Of a stretch of 64,000 nucleotides of DNA, positions 1-8,579 are shown in pieces. The stretch lies in NCBI GenBank assembly GCA_900472925.1, contig UCJU01000011.1, forward strand, positions 1 to 64,000, given 5' to 3'. Made by a program: the position numbers and the translations under genes. Source of the DNA: Hyphomicrobiales bacterium (lineage in GTDB: Bacteria > Pseudomonadota > Alphaproteobacteria > Rhizobiales > Rhizobiaceae). Below the pieces are notes generated by a model. It saw only the letters and a program-made list of their open reading frames with translations, ran no database searches and had not been told where the DNA came from. The number at the start of each line of letters is the position of its first letter. Within the stretch, counting starts at the first letter, position 1.

Positions 1-33
1 AAATTAAACTAAAACCCACACGCAGCCTCCAAC

Positions 34-1113
34 TTGTCGCGTCTTGACGAGCGTATTGCCCGCTCGCAGGTCGGAGACGGCTTTGTCGAACGCTCCCACT
101 TCACCGACGCCTGTGCCTCGCTGTGGATCGATGGCGAACTCGTCCATCTCGAAGACCTCGTTCTTCACGACGCCACCAAGGATATCCGAACCCCGACCCA
201 TGAGCTCACCATCGCCCGCGACGTGTTGCGCACGCGCCGACGCATCGTCGCGCAGCCGTCTGGCTGGGCGCTCAGCCCCGCCGGACTTCGAAGCCTCCGC
301 GGGCACGACGTTGTCGCCGGCGCGCCTGCGGCATCTTTGGATGATGACACATCCGTCGTGGCTGACGACGACGCGCTGCTCGACATTGCGAACGGTGCAG
401 GGGAGGGCGCCGATGATGATGCTGGCGCGCTTGCGGAAGAATTCGCTGCCATTGACGCTTTGCTCGCCCGCTCTGACGCTGCCATCGAAAACGCAAAGCA
501 TCCCGGCAAATCGGCGACCGGCCGCGCCGGCGAAAAAAATCCGATGATCTATGATCTCGACTGGGATGAGGATGAACGGCTGGATGAATGGCACGGCGTG
601 GTGCGGCAGGCGCAGGATCTGCCGCCGGTGCTGCAGGCGGTGGTCGCCCTTGATGCGTGGAATGCTTTGGAGGTGCTGCAGCATGCGCCCTGGCTCGGCC
701 GGCTATTGGCCGCCTCCATCCTACGGCAGGCCGGCATCACCACGCAAAATCATCTGGCCGCCATCAATCTCGGCCTCAAAACCATCCCCGTCGATCGGCG
801 TCGCCATCGCGACCGGGAGGTTCGACTGCTGGCCATTGCCCATGGATTGCTGGCGGCCGCGGAGCTTGGTCTGAAGGAGCACGACCGGCTGGCGCTGGCG
901 CGCACCATGATGGAGCGAAAACTGGTCGGGAAACGGACGTCGTCCAAACTTCCGCAGATGGTCGAGCTGGTGATGGCAAAACCGTTGGTGTCGGCCGGGA
1001 TGATTGCCAAGGAACTGGGTGTCACGCCACGAGCTGCGCTGCGGATCGTCGAGGAGCTGAGCTTGCGGGAGATGACGGGGAGGGGGAGGTTTCGGGCTTG
1101 GGGAATTTTGTGA
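34..1113 (+). CDS. RHE_PE00001-family protein (DUF1612 + HTH_13), 5' truncated
   Basis: The reading frame encodes a protein that I recognise as the RHE_PE00001 family found on rhizobial plasmids. An N-terminal DUF1612-like part ([13 protein letters not shown], then [14 protein letters not shown]) is followed by an acidic, low-complexity linker at about residues 100-150 and a C-terminal winged HTH (about residues 300-350, [19 protein letters not shown]). The role is unknown; DNA binding is inferred from the HTH. The frame is closed by a TAA at 10-12 and the first start codon is a TTG at 34 without a ribosome site. Family members usually have some 20 extra residues before LDERIARS, so I read the 5' end as lost at the boundary. 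It is probably a pseudogene or remnant. Confidence 0.7.
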   Translation: MSRLDERIARSQVGDGFVERSHFTDACASLWIDGELVHLEDLVLHDATKDIRTPTHELTIARDVLRTRRRIVAQPSGWALSPAGLRSLRGHDVVAGAPAASLDDDTSVVADDDALLDIANGAGEGADDDAGALAEEFAAIDALLARSDAAIENAKHPGKSATGRAGEKNPMIYDLDWDEDERLDEWHGVVRQAQDLPPVLQAVVALDAWNALEVLQHAPWLGRLLAASILRQAGITTQNHLAAINLGLKTIPVDRRRHRDREVRLLAIAHGLLAAAELGLKEHDRLALARTMMERKLVGKRTSSKLPQMVELVMAKPLVSAGMIAKELGVTPRAALRIVEELSLREMTGRGRFRAWGIL

Positions 1114-1143
1114 CGCCAGTCATCCTGCGACGTCCACGACGCT

Positions 1144-1659
1144 TCAAGCCGCAACGTTCAGCCGGTCCCTCATCCAGTTTGTTAGCCCTTCGTCCAGCCC
1201 CGCGTCAATGTAAACGTCGCACCGCGGCGTAGTGCCTGTCTTTACATCGACCACAAGATGAAGGCCCACCGAATAGCCATAGGTTCCAGCCTGTTCCGTC
1301 AGGCCCTCTAGCTTCCAGATGTCTCCCTCATAGTCCGTGTTGGTCACCTTCTTGACTTCGACGACAAGGAGATTTTCCCGCTTTCCGACCTTATGAATGA
1401 TAAGGTCTGGAACAATGGCGTCTTTACCGATTAGGTCCTCTTCCGACAGACCGTAGCGAAGCCTCTTGATGACGTTTTCGCGGCGGCTCCATTCTAGGTC
1501 AAGGGACCACCCTGGGTATTTTCCTTGAAGGAGACTGGCCAGGCGCGCGACAATCGCTCGCTCGGAAGGATCTGCGTAGGCAAGGTCTTTGTCACGCAAA
1601 AGCGCGACGACCGCAGACGCGAATATCTCAAGGGTCGGCTTTGGATCATGCAGCAGCAT
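1144..1659 (-). CDS. Putative PD-(D/E)xK nuclease-fold protein
   Basis: This is a 171-residue cytoplasmic protein with no family name that I recognise. Residues 84-85 (PD in IVPDLIIH) and 101-103 (EVK in LLVVEVKK) are spaced as in PD-(D/E)xK nucleases of the restriction-endonuclease superfamily, with predicted beta strands around both. The N-terminal 60 residues look alpha-helical (ERAIVARLASLLQ). It follows the gene at 1672-3135 on the same strand with only 12 bases between them, so the two are probably co-transcribed. DNA or RNA cleavage is inferred from the motif only. The position beside a large helicase/nuclease operon suggests a defence role. Confidence 0.6.
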   Translation of the reverse strand: MLLHDPKPTLEIFASAVVALLRDKDLAYADPSERAIVARLASLLQGKYPGWSLDLEWSRRENVIKRLRYGLSEEDLIGKDAIVPDLIIHKVGKRENLLVVEVKKVTNTDYEGDIWKLEGLTEQAGTYGYSVGLHLVVDVKTGTTPRCDVYIDAGLDEGLTNWMRDRLNVAA

Positions 1660-1671
1660 AAATATCTCTCT

Positions 1672-3135
1672 TCACGCCGGTTCGTCTGTAGCGTCCGGTC
1701 CTCCGGGCTTGAGTGTCCAAACCATATGCGTTTTGTCGCCGATCTCTGCCAAGACCTCTTCAACATCAACTGGGGAAAAGTGTTGTGTCACGGACGACAT
1801 TGGATGAAATTCGGGCGTATAGCTCCTCACAAGTCGGGATTCTTCAAAAAAGTGATGCGCCGCACCAGTGAGCATCTCCATCGGCATTGGAATTGCGGCA
1901 TTTGGATTATGATACACGTTTAGCCCTTCGATCCACGCCTCTTCGTAGCCGGAGGAATTCACGATGACCCGGAATATCTTCGGTAGGGTAGCGTTAGGGT
2001 TGTGATCGACCATACGTCCCTCTCGGATCGCTAGCACCTGTTTGGAACCGAATTTGCCCAGAATTCCAAGACGATTGAATTTCGCGATTGTGCCGGCGTT
2101 TGTGGAGATCACTGCACTTACATGCTCAGAGTGAGGCAGTCGGAAAAAGCCAGATGGGATAGGTGGTTTATCGCCCCATTGATGCGTTTCGACCCGAACG
2201 GGGGAGATAATCAGTTTTCCCTCGCTGTCATGAACAGCGGGATATTCATAGCCCCAGAGATACCGCTCTAGTGCGGACTGTGAATGTACCATCGACATCG
2301 GAGAAGAGAAATCTGCGATCGCCAAGACGAATGGCTTGCCGCTAATATGGGGTTGTTCCCAATATTTCTTTTTGAGTTTCGAGAACAAAGCGCTGCCAAA
2401 CTTGATTGGCATGTATTCCTTCAGAAATCTGCCCACTTCTTCTGGCGTATCAATCGGCGGGGGTGGTATTGTTTTCCCATTCTTCATTGTGGGCCCGACT
2501 GTGACGGCTTCAATGTACAACTCGCCAAACAAGCCGGCACTGCAGAAATCGGGGACGTTTTGCTCTCGGTCTAAAGTATAGCCCGCTTCAATCAACATGG
2601 CATATAGATAAAGCTCCCAGATGCGCTGATCAAAACCCGTCGTTTGGAACTGCTCGATGAAATTGCCATCCGCGTCCTCATACCAGCGCATCATCGGCTC
2701 AATGATCTCCCGTGCGGGAGAATATCCCTCGTTTGTCGTTAATTGAACGAAGGACGGATGCAGCTTTTGTGCATCATGAAGATGACTGAAGAAATCGACC
2801 GGCTCGCCTTTTTCGTCGCCTTGAAAGTGATCTTCCGCGAGGGCTTGCGCGGCCTTACTCATACCTGCGAGAAGCTCTTCACGTGCCGTTTCAGGAGAGG
2901 GGAAAAAACCCGTCACGTGGACCCCGCGGAAGCAGCGCTTCCGGTCTCGGGCCATGACGATACCGCCAAAATCCTGATCCTCAAGATCCTGGGTGGCGAT
3001 ACCAATTACATTGCCGCCTTCCGCTTCGAAATATCCAAGTTCGTCCAACATAAGCAGCGTCCCAGGGTGGCGGGCGTAGCCTCCCAGCGCATTGAAGCGT
3101 GTGCGAGAGATTGGTTTGATTTGCACCGCGACCAT
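1672..3135 (-). CDS. Uncharacterised defence-island protein, possible nuclease-like fold
   Basis: This 487-residue protein is unknown to me. A helix (WELYLYAMLIEAGY) precedes PDF (P195-D196) and, 13 residues on, YIEAV (E209). That layout resembles a restriction-like nuclease core, but the lysine of the PD-(D/E)xK signature is replaced (EAV), so catalytic activity is doubtful. The N-terminus (about 1-75) looks like a small beta-rich domain. I chose the ATG at 3135 because GAGGAAG lies just upstream; an in-frame ATG at 3162 would add nine residues. It is the promoter-proximal member of a two-gene minus-strand unit that diverges from the operon at 3438. Confidence 0.5.
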   Translation of the reverse strand: MVAVQIKPISRTRFNALGGYARHPGTLLMLDELGYFEAEGGNVIGIATQDLEDQDFGGIVMARDRKRCFRGVHVTGFFPSPETAREELLAGMSKAAQALAEDHFQGDEKGEPVDFFSHLHDAQKLHPSFVQLTTNEGYSPAREIIEPMMRWYEDADGNFIEQFQTTGFDQRIWELYLYAMLIEAGYTLDREQNVPDFCSAGLFGELYIEAVTVGPTMKNGKTIPPPPIDTPEEVGRFLKEYMPIKFGSALFSKLKKKYWEQPHISGKPFVLAIADFSSPMSMVHSQSALERYLWGYEYPAVHDSEGKLIISPVRVETHQWGDKPPIPSGFFRLPHSEHVSAVISTNAGTIAKFNRLGILGKFGSKQVLAIREGRMVDHNPNATLPKIFRVIVNSSGYEEAWIEGLNVYHNPNAAIPMPMEMLTGAAHHFFEESRLVRSYTPEFHPMSSVTQHFSPVDVEEVLAEIGDKTHMVWTLKPGGPDATDEPA

Positions 3136-3437
3136 ATTCTTCCTCGCACAGAAGCGGCTCATCCTGACAACAGTGGTTTGTCGTAGGATAGGCCCGTTAG
3201 CATCTACTTAGCTTATCACGGCGCCGCCGACCATCCCGCCTCGCGATTTGAGGTAGATTGCGGAACGGCGCGTGGGTCACATCTCGGACCTTTGAGGTGC
3301 TATCTTTTACCTCGAGGTTTGCGCCGTAAATCTGCGTCAAAAACCTTGAGAGAAGCCGACGGTTTATCAGTAAAAAACAGAAATCTTTAAGTCGCTAGTG
3401 CTACTGGTGATGGTAACGCAAGCATAGGAGGATACGC
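3136..3437. promoter_or_regulatory. Divergent intergenic region of the putative defence island
   Basis: About 300 bases separate the minus-strand nuclease-like pair from the plus-strand operon, so both promoters should lie here. I see no gene. The sequence TTTGAGGT occurs near 3247 and 3291, and GAGGT is followed about 11 bases later by ACCTC, giving a short dyad near 3293-3315. The plus-strand gene has a strong ribosome site (AGGAGG at 3426-3431). I cannot assign convincing -35/-10 boxes. Confidence 0.35.
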
Positions 3438-4463
3438 GTGTTCGGTGTGCAGCAGCATTTGCCAATTTTTGATGTCGAGCTCGACCGAAACAATCCGCGG
3501 ATCCGCCGGTTTGTTGAGGGCTTCGAAGGCGAACTAACTGACGATAACATCCAGCTTGCTCTGGACATCGGTAGTGACGACGGCGACGGCAGCAAGGGTG
3601 TGACGACCGCGGACAAGCTACGAAACTCCATTCTTGCCAATGGCGGAATCATGCAACCGATAATCGTCTGTCGTAACGCAGTGGGGCGATATCTCTGTAT
3701 CGAAGGAAACACCCGTCTCTTTATATATCGTCAGTTTCACGAAAATGGTGTCGCGGGAGACTGGTCGACGATACCTGCGCTTGTTCACGAGACACTGCCC
3801 GGCGATGGTATCGACGCTATCAGACTTCAGGCACATCTCGTCGGGCCTCGTGCTTGGGACGCTTATTCCAAGGCTAAATATCAGTGGGAGCTTCATTACA
3901 AGCATTTGATGCCCTTGGATCGATTGGTTGACCTCTGCGGCGGGGACCGCCGGGACGTTCAAAAATCAATAAACGCGTATGCGGACATGGAAAATCATTT
4001 TCGCAAGCTGCACCAGCCGGGTGAGTTCTACAACACGCAGCGTTACTCCGGTTTCGTCGAGCTTCAAAATACAAAGGTGAAGACTGCCATTTTCCGAGCG
4101 GGATTCTCGCTTGATGATTTCGCGGTGTGGCTTAAGGATAAGAAGATTGAGGGCCTGATTGCCATCCGCCAGCTTCCTCTTGTTCTCGGTGATAAGGCTG
4201 CAAGGGCCATCTTCCTTAAAAAGGATATCAAAGCAGCGCTCGATGCCATTGAGCGGCCGGATATCGGGGCCGACCTTCGTGCTGCCAGTCTGACCCAGCT
4301 CGCACGGGCGATCACGGAGAAAGCGGAGAAAATTCCGCTTATCGAAATTCAGCGTCTTCGTCAAAATCAAGACGACGATGTCGTTCGATATGTCTTGGAT
4401 GCGATCGACGCCCTTCAGGGTCTCGCCAACGAATTCCAGCTTCGGAGCGACGATGTCGGGTGA
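3438..4463 (+). CDS. ParB/sulfiredoxin-fold (ParB N-terminal-like) protein 1
   Basis: This 341-residue protein starts at GTG behind AGGAGG. The first 100 residues carry the ParB/Srx signature: NNPRIRRF (18-25), ANGGIMQPIIV (67-77) and EGNTRL (89-94), matching the EGxRR/EGN box of ParB-like NTPase/nuclease domains. The remaining 240 residues are helical and unassigned. The same three boxes occur in the gene at 6335, so the two are paralogues that bracket a nuclease and a helicase. In known systems this fold binds CTP, or acts as a nuclease or sulfiredoxin; which applies here is not visible. It is the first gene of the operon, and the next gene overlaps its end by 11 bases. Confidence 0.75.
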   Translation: MFGVQQHLPIFDVELDRNNPRIRRFVEGFEGELTDDNIQLALDIGSDDGDGSKGVTTADKLRNSILANGGIMQPIIVCRNAVGRYLCIEGNTRLFIYRQFHENGVAGDWSTIPALVHETLPGDGIDAIRLQAHLVGPRAWDAYSKAKYQWELHYKHLMPLDRLVDLCGGDRRDVQKSINAYADMENHFRKLHQPGEFYNTQRYSGFVELQNTKVKTAIFRAGFSLDDFAVWLKDKKIEGLIAIRQLPLVLGDKAARAIFLKKDIKAALDAIERPDIGADLRAASLTQLARAITEKAEKIPLIEIQRLRQNQDDDVVRYVLDAIDALQGLANEFQLRSDDVG

Positions 4464-4854
4464 AACGAGTGCTCATACCCGACTGGTCGAGCGGCTGATT
4501 TCACATGTCCGCGAGAAGCATAAGCCGCCCCGCGGCCTTCTGATGCTTGCCGATCATCATTCCTTCGGAAATAACCGCCCCCCGCAGATTGGCGGGTACA
4601 CGCCAGATCTTTTCGCCAGTGACTTGCCAGCGACGTTCGAAGTCGTTGGCGAAGCCAAAACCATGGCCGACCTCGAGACCAGTCGCTCTCAACACCAGAT
4701 ATTGGCCTTCCTCGACTATTTGTCAGTTCGGCACGGTTCCAGCTTCTATTTGGTTGTGCCGCCGTTTCAGCGACGCCGTTCGGCTGCCATCGTTGATACG
4801 TTGCGCACAGCCGCTCACGGCGACATTGCCATTGAGGTCATCGATGGTCTCTGA
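4453..4854 (+). CDS. Small PD-(D/E)xK endonuclease-like protein
   Basis: This is a 133-residue protein starting at the ATG at 4453, inside the end of the upstream gene, which implies translational coupling. Residues 51-52 (PD in YTPDLFAS) and 67-69 (EAK in VVGEAKT) form a clear PD-(D/E)xK site, and a glutamine-containing helix follows (SRSQHQILAFLDYL), as in Holliday-junction-resolvase-like or VRR_NUC-like nucleases. Its size suits a single catalytic domain that would need a partner for targeting, most simply the SNF2-type helicase whose start overlaps its end at 4844. Nuclease activity is inferred from the motif. Confidence 0.7.
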   Translation: MSGETSAHTRLVERLISHVREKHKPPRGLLMLADHHSFGNNRPPQIGGYTPDLFASDLPATFEVVGEAKTMADLETSRSQHQILAFLDYLSVRHGSSFYLVVPPFQRRRSAAIVDTLRTAAHGDIAIEVIDGL

Positions 4855-6334
4855 AACCTCCACGCGGCTGAAACGGAACCCATCGCTGAACCTTGGTCTA
4901 CGCCATTCAGGTTTCCTCTACCAGCTTGAGGCGGTTGAAGCCGTGAAGGACCTACCCTACGCCGCTCTGTTCCATGAGCAGGGTCTTGGCAAGACAAAGA
5001 TTGCCATCGACCTGGCGCTTGAGTGGCTGAGAACCGACGCTGTCGATACGGTCGTGTTCGTAACCAAACGCGGGCTTATTCAAAACTGGCAGGACGAGAT
5101 CAAGGCTCATTCATATCTGTATCCGACGATCCTGGACCAAAACCATGCCGGCAATTTTTTCGCCCTGAACTCTCCGAGCCCGGTTTTCCTTGTCCATTAC
5201 GAGGTCTTCCGCACCGAGCAGCGTCGCCTGCGGCTTTTCGCAAAGACTCGACGCATCGGCGTTATTCTCGACGAAGCACAAAAAATCAAAAACCCGGAAT
5301 CTGACCTCGCCCGGGCTTTTCATGACATTGCTCCGGTAATGAAGCGCCGCATCATTATGACAGGTACGCCAGTTGCGAACAGGCCCTACGACATCTGGTC
5401 ACTTATCTACTTCCTAGATCAGGGTGAGTCTCTCGGCTCGGATTTTGAAGCCTTTAAGAATGGCCTCGATCTTAGAAATGACCTTTGGTTAAACCAGAAG
5501 CGGCGCGATGCCTTTGAGGACGAGCTAGGTGACCTTTTTGATCGGATCCGCTCATTTACCGTCCGGGAGACAAAATTGACGGCCGGCATCCAACTCCCGG
5601 AAAAACGAATTCAAAATGTCCCGGTTGAAATGAGCCCACGCCAAAAAGCGCTTTACGACGAGTACCGAACGGACCTTGGCGCATCGATTGTGGTCGATGA
5701 GCGGGAGACGCTTGACGATGCTGAAGAAAGTCTCAAGCGGTTACTGCGTTTGGTGCAGGTCGCGTCCAATCCGGAACTTGTCGACGACTCGTACGCTGAA
5801 ATTCCGGGAAAATACGCCAAGCTGCATGAACTTGTGACAAAGGCGATCGCTTCAGGTTCGAAAATCATCGTCTGGACGAGCTTCGTTAAGAATGCAGACT
5901 GGCTCCAAAGTCGCCTTGTAGAGTTTGGAGCCGTGAAAGTGCACGGGGGCGTAGAACTCGCCGATCGCAATGATGCAATTGCAAAGTTTAAAGCTGACCC
6001 TTTAGTGAAAGTTCTGGTTGCAACCCCTGGTGCGGCAAAGGAGGGCCTTACGCTGACGATTGCCAACCATGCGGTTTTCTATGATCGTTCCTTCAGCCTC
6101 GACGATTATCTTCAAGCGCAAGACCGAATACACAGGATCTCGCAGACCGACACGTGCTTCATTTGGAACCTGATTGCGGTGGAATCAATCGACGAATGGG
6201 TCGATTCGCTTCTTGCTGCGAAAAGACTGTCGGCCCAACTTGGCCAAGCCGACATCAGTAAAGACGAATATCGCCGCCTGGCAAACTACGATTTCGGTAA
6301 GATGATAAAAGAAATTCTGGGTATGGAGGTTTAA
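4844..6334 (+). CDS. SNF2-family DNA translocase/helicase
   Basis: This 496-residue superfamily 2 ATPase of the SNF2 type has motif I HEQGLGKT (44-51), motif Ia with VFVTKRGLIQNW (71-82), motif II DEAQ (143-146) in place of the commoner DEAH, motif III MTGTPVANR, and motif VI QAQDRIHRISQ near residue 430. The protein is all motor, with no extra nuclease or DNA-binding domain. The ATG at 4844 lies 11 bases before the stop of the PD-(D/E)xK gene, and residues LRHSGFLYQLEAV form the usual Q-motif-like start of the fold. Comparable motors drive translocation in DISARM, Dpd (DpdE) and other defence systems. Here it probably serves the neighbouring nuclease and ParB-like proteins. Confidence 0.85.
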   Translation: MVSETSTRLKRNPSLNLGLRHSGFLYQLEAVEAVKDLPYAALFHEQGLGKTKIAIDLALEWLRTDAVDTVVFVTKRGLIQNWQDEIKAHSYLYPTILDQNHAGNFFALNSPSPVFLVHYEVFRTEQRRLRLFAKTRRIGVILDEAQKIKNPESDLARAFHDIAPVMKRRIIMTGTPVANRPYDIWSLIYFLDQGESLGSDFEAFKNGLDLRNDLWLNQKRRDAFEDELGDLFDRIRSFTVRETKLTAGIQLPEKRIQNVPVEMSPRQKALYDEYRTDLGASIVVDERETLDDAEESLKRLLRLVQVASNPELVDDSYAEIPGKYAKLHELVTKAIASGSKIIVWTSFVKNADWLQSRLVEFGAVKVHGGVELADRNDAIAKFKADPLVKVLVATPGAAKEGLTLTIANHAVFYDRSFSLDDYLQAQDRIHRISQTDTCFIWNLIAVESIDEWVDSLLAAKRLSAQLGQADISKDEYRRLANYDFGKMIKEILGMEV

Positions 6335-7381
6335 TTGGGGAGGATGAGACAAAACTCGATGTTGAACAGGGTCAGCGAACAAGGCTCGGTCATTTTACGC
6401 GGTGCGGAGATTGCCACACGTACCCTTGACATTGATGTTAGGGCTTTGAAGTTCTACGTCGATAATCCTAGAATTTACTCCTTTGTGCGCGCGGACGGCG
6501 TACAGCCTACACAAGGAGATATTCTAGCAAAGCTGCAGACTCTCGAACACGTTAGGGAGCTCGTACAGGACATTCGTGCCAACGGTGGTCTGATCGACCC
6601 TATAATCGTGCGAGATGGTGATTTCGTCGTTCTGGAGGGCAATAGTCGGCTTGCGGCCTATCATCATCTCGTCGTTGAAAACCCCGTTTTGTGGGGCAAG
6701 GTAAGGTGCACGCTCCTTCCAGCGGACATTGACGAGAAATCGGTATTCGCTTTGCTCGCGCAGTATCACGTCAAAGGGAAAAAGGACTGGGCCCCCTACG
6801 AGAAAGCTGGCTTTGTTTACCGGCGTTTCAAAAACCAGATGATCGACATCCCCGCCATTGCGAAAGAAATTGGGCTCACGAAAGATGAAGCCAAGCACCT
6901 CGTCGCTGTCTATGAGTTCATGTTAGAGCATGGTGATGCCGATCGCGAACGGTGGAGCTACTACGACGAGTTCTTGAAGTCCCGGAAGATTAAAAAGGTC
7001 CGTGAAGAGGTTGCTGGGTTCGATGACTTCGTCGTTAGCGAAATTCAAGCCGGTCATTTTGGCAAGGCAATGGAGTTACGGGAAAAGCTTCCAGTCATCT
7101 GTACAGCAAGTAGTAAGATCGTCCGACGCTATATGGATGGTACCTACGACTTCGCGGAAGCACATGAGGCCGCCGTTACGGCGGGCGGTGAAAGCCACGT
7201 CCTCAATAAGCTGATCCGTTTCAAGAAGTGGCTGGTCGAAACGTCGACCGAGGACGACATTCTCGATGCGCCAAAACCGGTCCGGGATCGCATCCAATAT
7301 GAGTTGAAGGAAATCGAGAAAAAATCCCGTAAGTACAAAGATCTTGTCGAAGCAAAGAAAAATGAAATTGATGCCCAATGA
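6335..7381 (+). CDS. ParB/sulfiredoxin-fold protein 2
   Basis: This 348-residue paralogue of the protein at 3438 has DNPRIYSF (43-50), ANGGLIDPIIV (82-92) and EGNSRLAAYH (101-110), again the ParB-type core in the first 110 residues. The helical remainder ends in a Lys/Glu-rich tail (about 315-348) that may form a coiled coil. The start is uncertain: TTG at 6335 lies one base after the helicase stop with GGAGG five bases upstream, while ATG at 6344 or 6359 is possible. It is very probably in one transcript with the helicase. Two diverged copies suggest a heteromeric clamp or two specificities. Confidence 0.72.
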   Translation: MGRMRQNSMLNRVSEQGSVILRGAEIATRTLDIDVRALKFYVDNPRIYSFVRADGVQPTQGDILAKLQTLEHVRELVQDIRANGGLIDPIIVRDGDFVVLEGNSRLAAYHHLVVENPVLWGKVRCTLLPADIDEKSVFALLAQYHVKGKKDWAPYEKAGFVYRRFKNQMIDIPAIAKEIGLTKDEAKHLVAVYEFMLEHGDADRERWSYYDEFLKSRKIKKVREEVAGFDDFVVSEIQAGHFGKAMELREKLPVICTASSKIVRRYMDGTYDFAEAHEAAVTAGGESHVLNKLIRFKKWLVETSTEDDILDAPKPVRDRIQYELKEIEKKSRKYKDLVEAKKNEIDAQ

Positions 7382-7470
7382 CCGAATGGAAACTTTCGGT
7401 CGTCACAGGCAGGCCCGCGACCCTTAAAAAGCGGTACGCTGATCTTATTGAAGCTCCAAAAGCCGCCTGA
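7378..7470 (+). CDS. Possible 30-residue ORF in operon gap
   Basis: An ATG overlapping the stop of the ParB-like gene (ATGA) opens a 30-residue frame rich in basic residues (TLKKRYADLIEAPKAA). The coupling geometry is suggestive, but no ribosome site or motif supports it. It could be the remnant of a larger gene in the 145-base gap before the DGQHR gene, or chance. Confidence 0.2.
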   Translation: MTEWKLSVVTGRPATLKKRYADLIEAPKAA

Positions 7471-7526
7471 AAGATTTCATGAGCGCTTGACTTGCACGCC
7501 AATAGCAGCAAAATTGCAGTGAAAGA

Positions 7527-8579
7527 ATGCAATATTGTGTTGCGGGTAATGCTATGTCTGATGCTTTTTCAATCTTTTGCTCGATCGGAAGTTCTGCCGG
7601 GAGGAAGGTTCTGCTTGGCTTCGCCCCCGCTAAGGTGTTGCACGCTCTAAGTTTTCCCGACGTCCTGAATGAGGACACCGGTGCTGGCTATCAACGGCGC
7701 TTTAATTCGCAGCACAGCCAAGATTTTCGGCGCTACATCCGACAACCGGGCGCTTCAACTATTCCGTTGACCCTCAACCTCAGACCTACGGCAGGTGTCT
7801 GGTCGGTGTGCGACAAAGGCAACGGACAAGCCGAGCTCAAGATCATTGCTGATGCTGGAAAAATCATGGCGCAGGTCGACTGCCAGCACCGGCTGGGCTT
7901 TCTGGGAGAGGTGGATCTGTCGCTTCCGTTCATGTGCTATATCGGACTTAGCGTTGAGGAGGAGATGGAAGTATTCCGCACCATCAACAGCAAGGCGAAG
8001 GGTCTGAGCACCAGCCTGCTGGATTTTCATGATGCGCACTTGGCGGGCGACCTCGCGAACGACAGACCCGAATTGTTCATTGCCCTGCATCTCAACAATG
8101 ACCCGGAATCACCGTGGTATAGACAGCTTGACCTGGGTGGCACCAGCACGTCCGGCATGACGCGACGGGCATCACTTCGCACGATGCAAAAGGCAATCAA
8201 ACGCTTCCTGGCGGCTACGAAAATTCTGAAAACGAAATCGACCGAGCGGGCCGCCCAGATCGTGCTTGCCTTCTGGAAGGCTGTCTCAGAAGTGCTTCCC
8301 GAGGAATGGTCGAACACCCGCAAGCATATTTTGAACAAGGGATTGGGCGTCTATGCTCTGATGGATATTGCCGCGGATCTTTACCGGGAAGCGCCCGATG
8401 ACGGTGGCTTCAATCGAATTTTGTTCGTGAACATGCTTACGGACTTCGCTCACCAGGTCGATTGGACCACTAAAGGCAAAATGTACGGATTCGGCGGTGA
8501 GGGCGGCGTTCGCCCTGCCGTGGATTACATTCGCGACGTACGCAAGCGCGCGCATTTGAAAGTCGTCAGCAATGGCTAA
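7527..8579 (+). CDS. DGQHR-domain (DndB-like) protein
   Basis: This 350-residue protein carries VDCQHRLGFL at 117-126, a DCQHR variant of the DGQHR signature that names the domain of DndB and related proteins. The accompanying family boxes are present: YQRRFNSQHSQDFRRYI (about 55-71) and EVFRTINSKAKGLSTSLLD (about 154-172). In Dnd systems DndB acts as a regulator that influences phosphorothioate modification; homologues elsewhere are uncharacterised. An ATG at 7554 (MSDAF) is an alternative start. Its stop overlaps the start of the radical SAM gene by eight bases, which couples the two. No dnd or ssp sulfur-transfer genes are in the window. Confidence 0.75.
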   Translation: MQYCVAGNAMSDAFSIFCSIGSSAGRKVLLGFAPAKVLHALSFPDVLNEDTGAGYQRRFNSQHSQDFRRYIRQPGASTIPLTLNLRPTAGVWSVCDKGNGQAELKIIADAGKIMAQVDCQHRLGFLGEVDLSLPFMCYIGLSVEEEMEVFRTINSKAKGLSTSLLDFHDAHLAGDLANDRPELFIALHLNNDPESPWYRQLDLGGTSTSGMTRRASLRTMQKAIKRFLAATKILKTKSTERAAQIVLAFWKAVSEVLPEEWSNTRKHILNKGLGVYALMDIAADLYREAPDDGGFNRILFVNMLTDFAHQVDWTTKGKMYGFGGEGGVRPAVDYIRDVRKRAHLKVVSNG

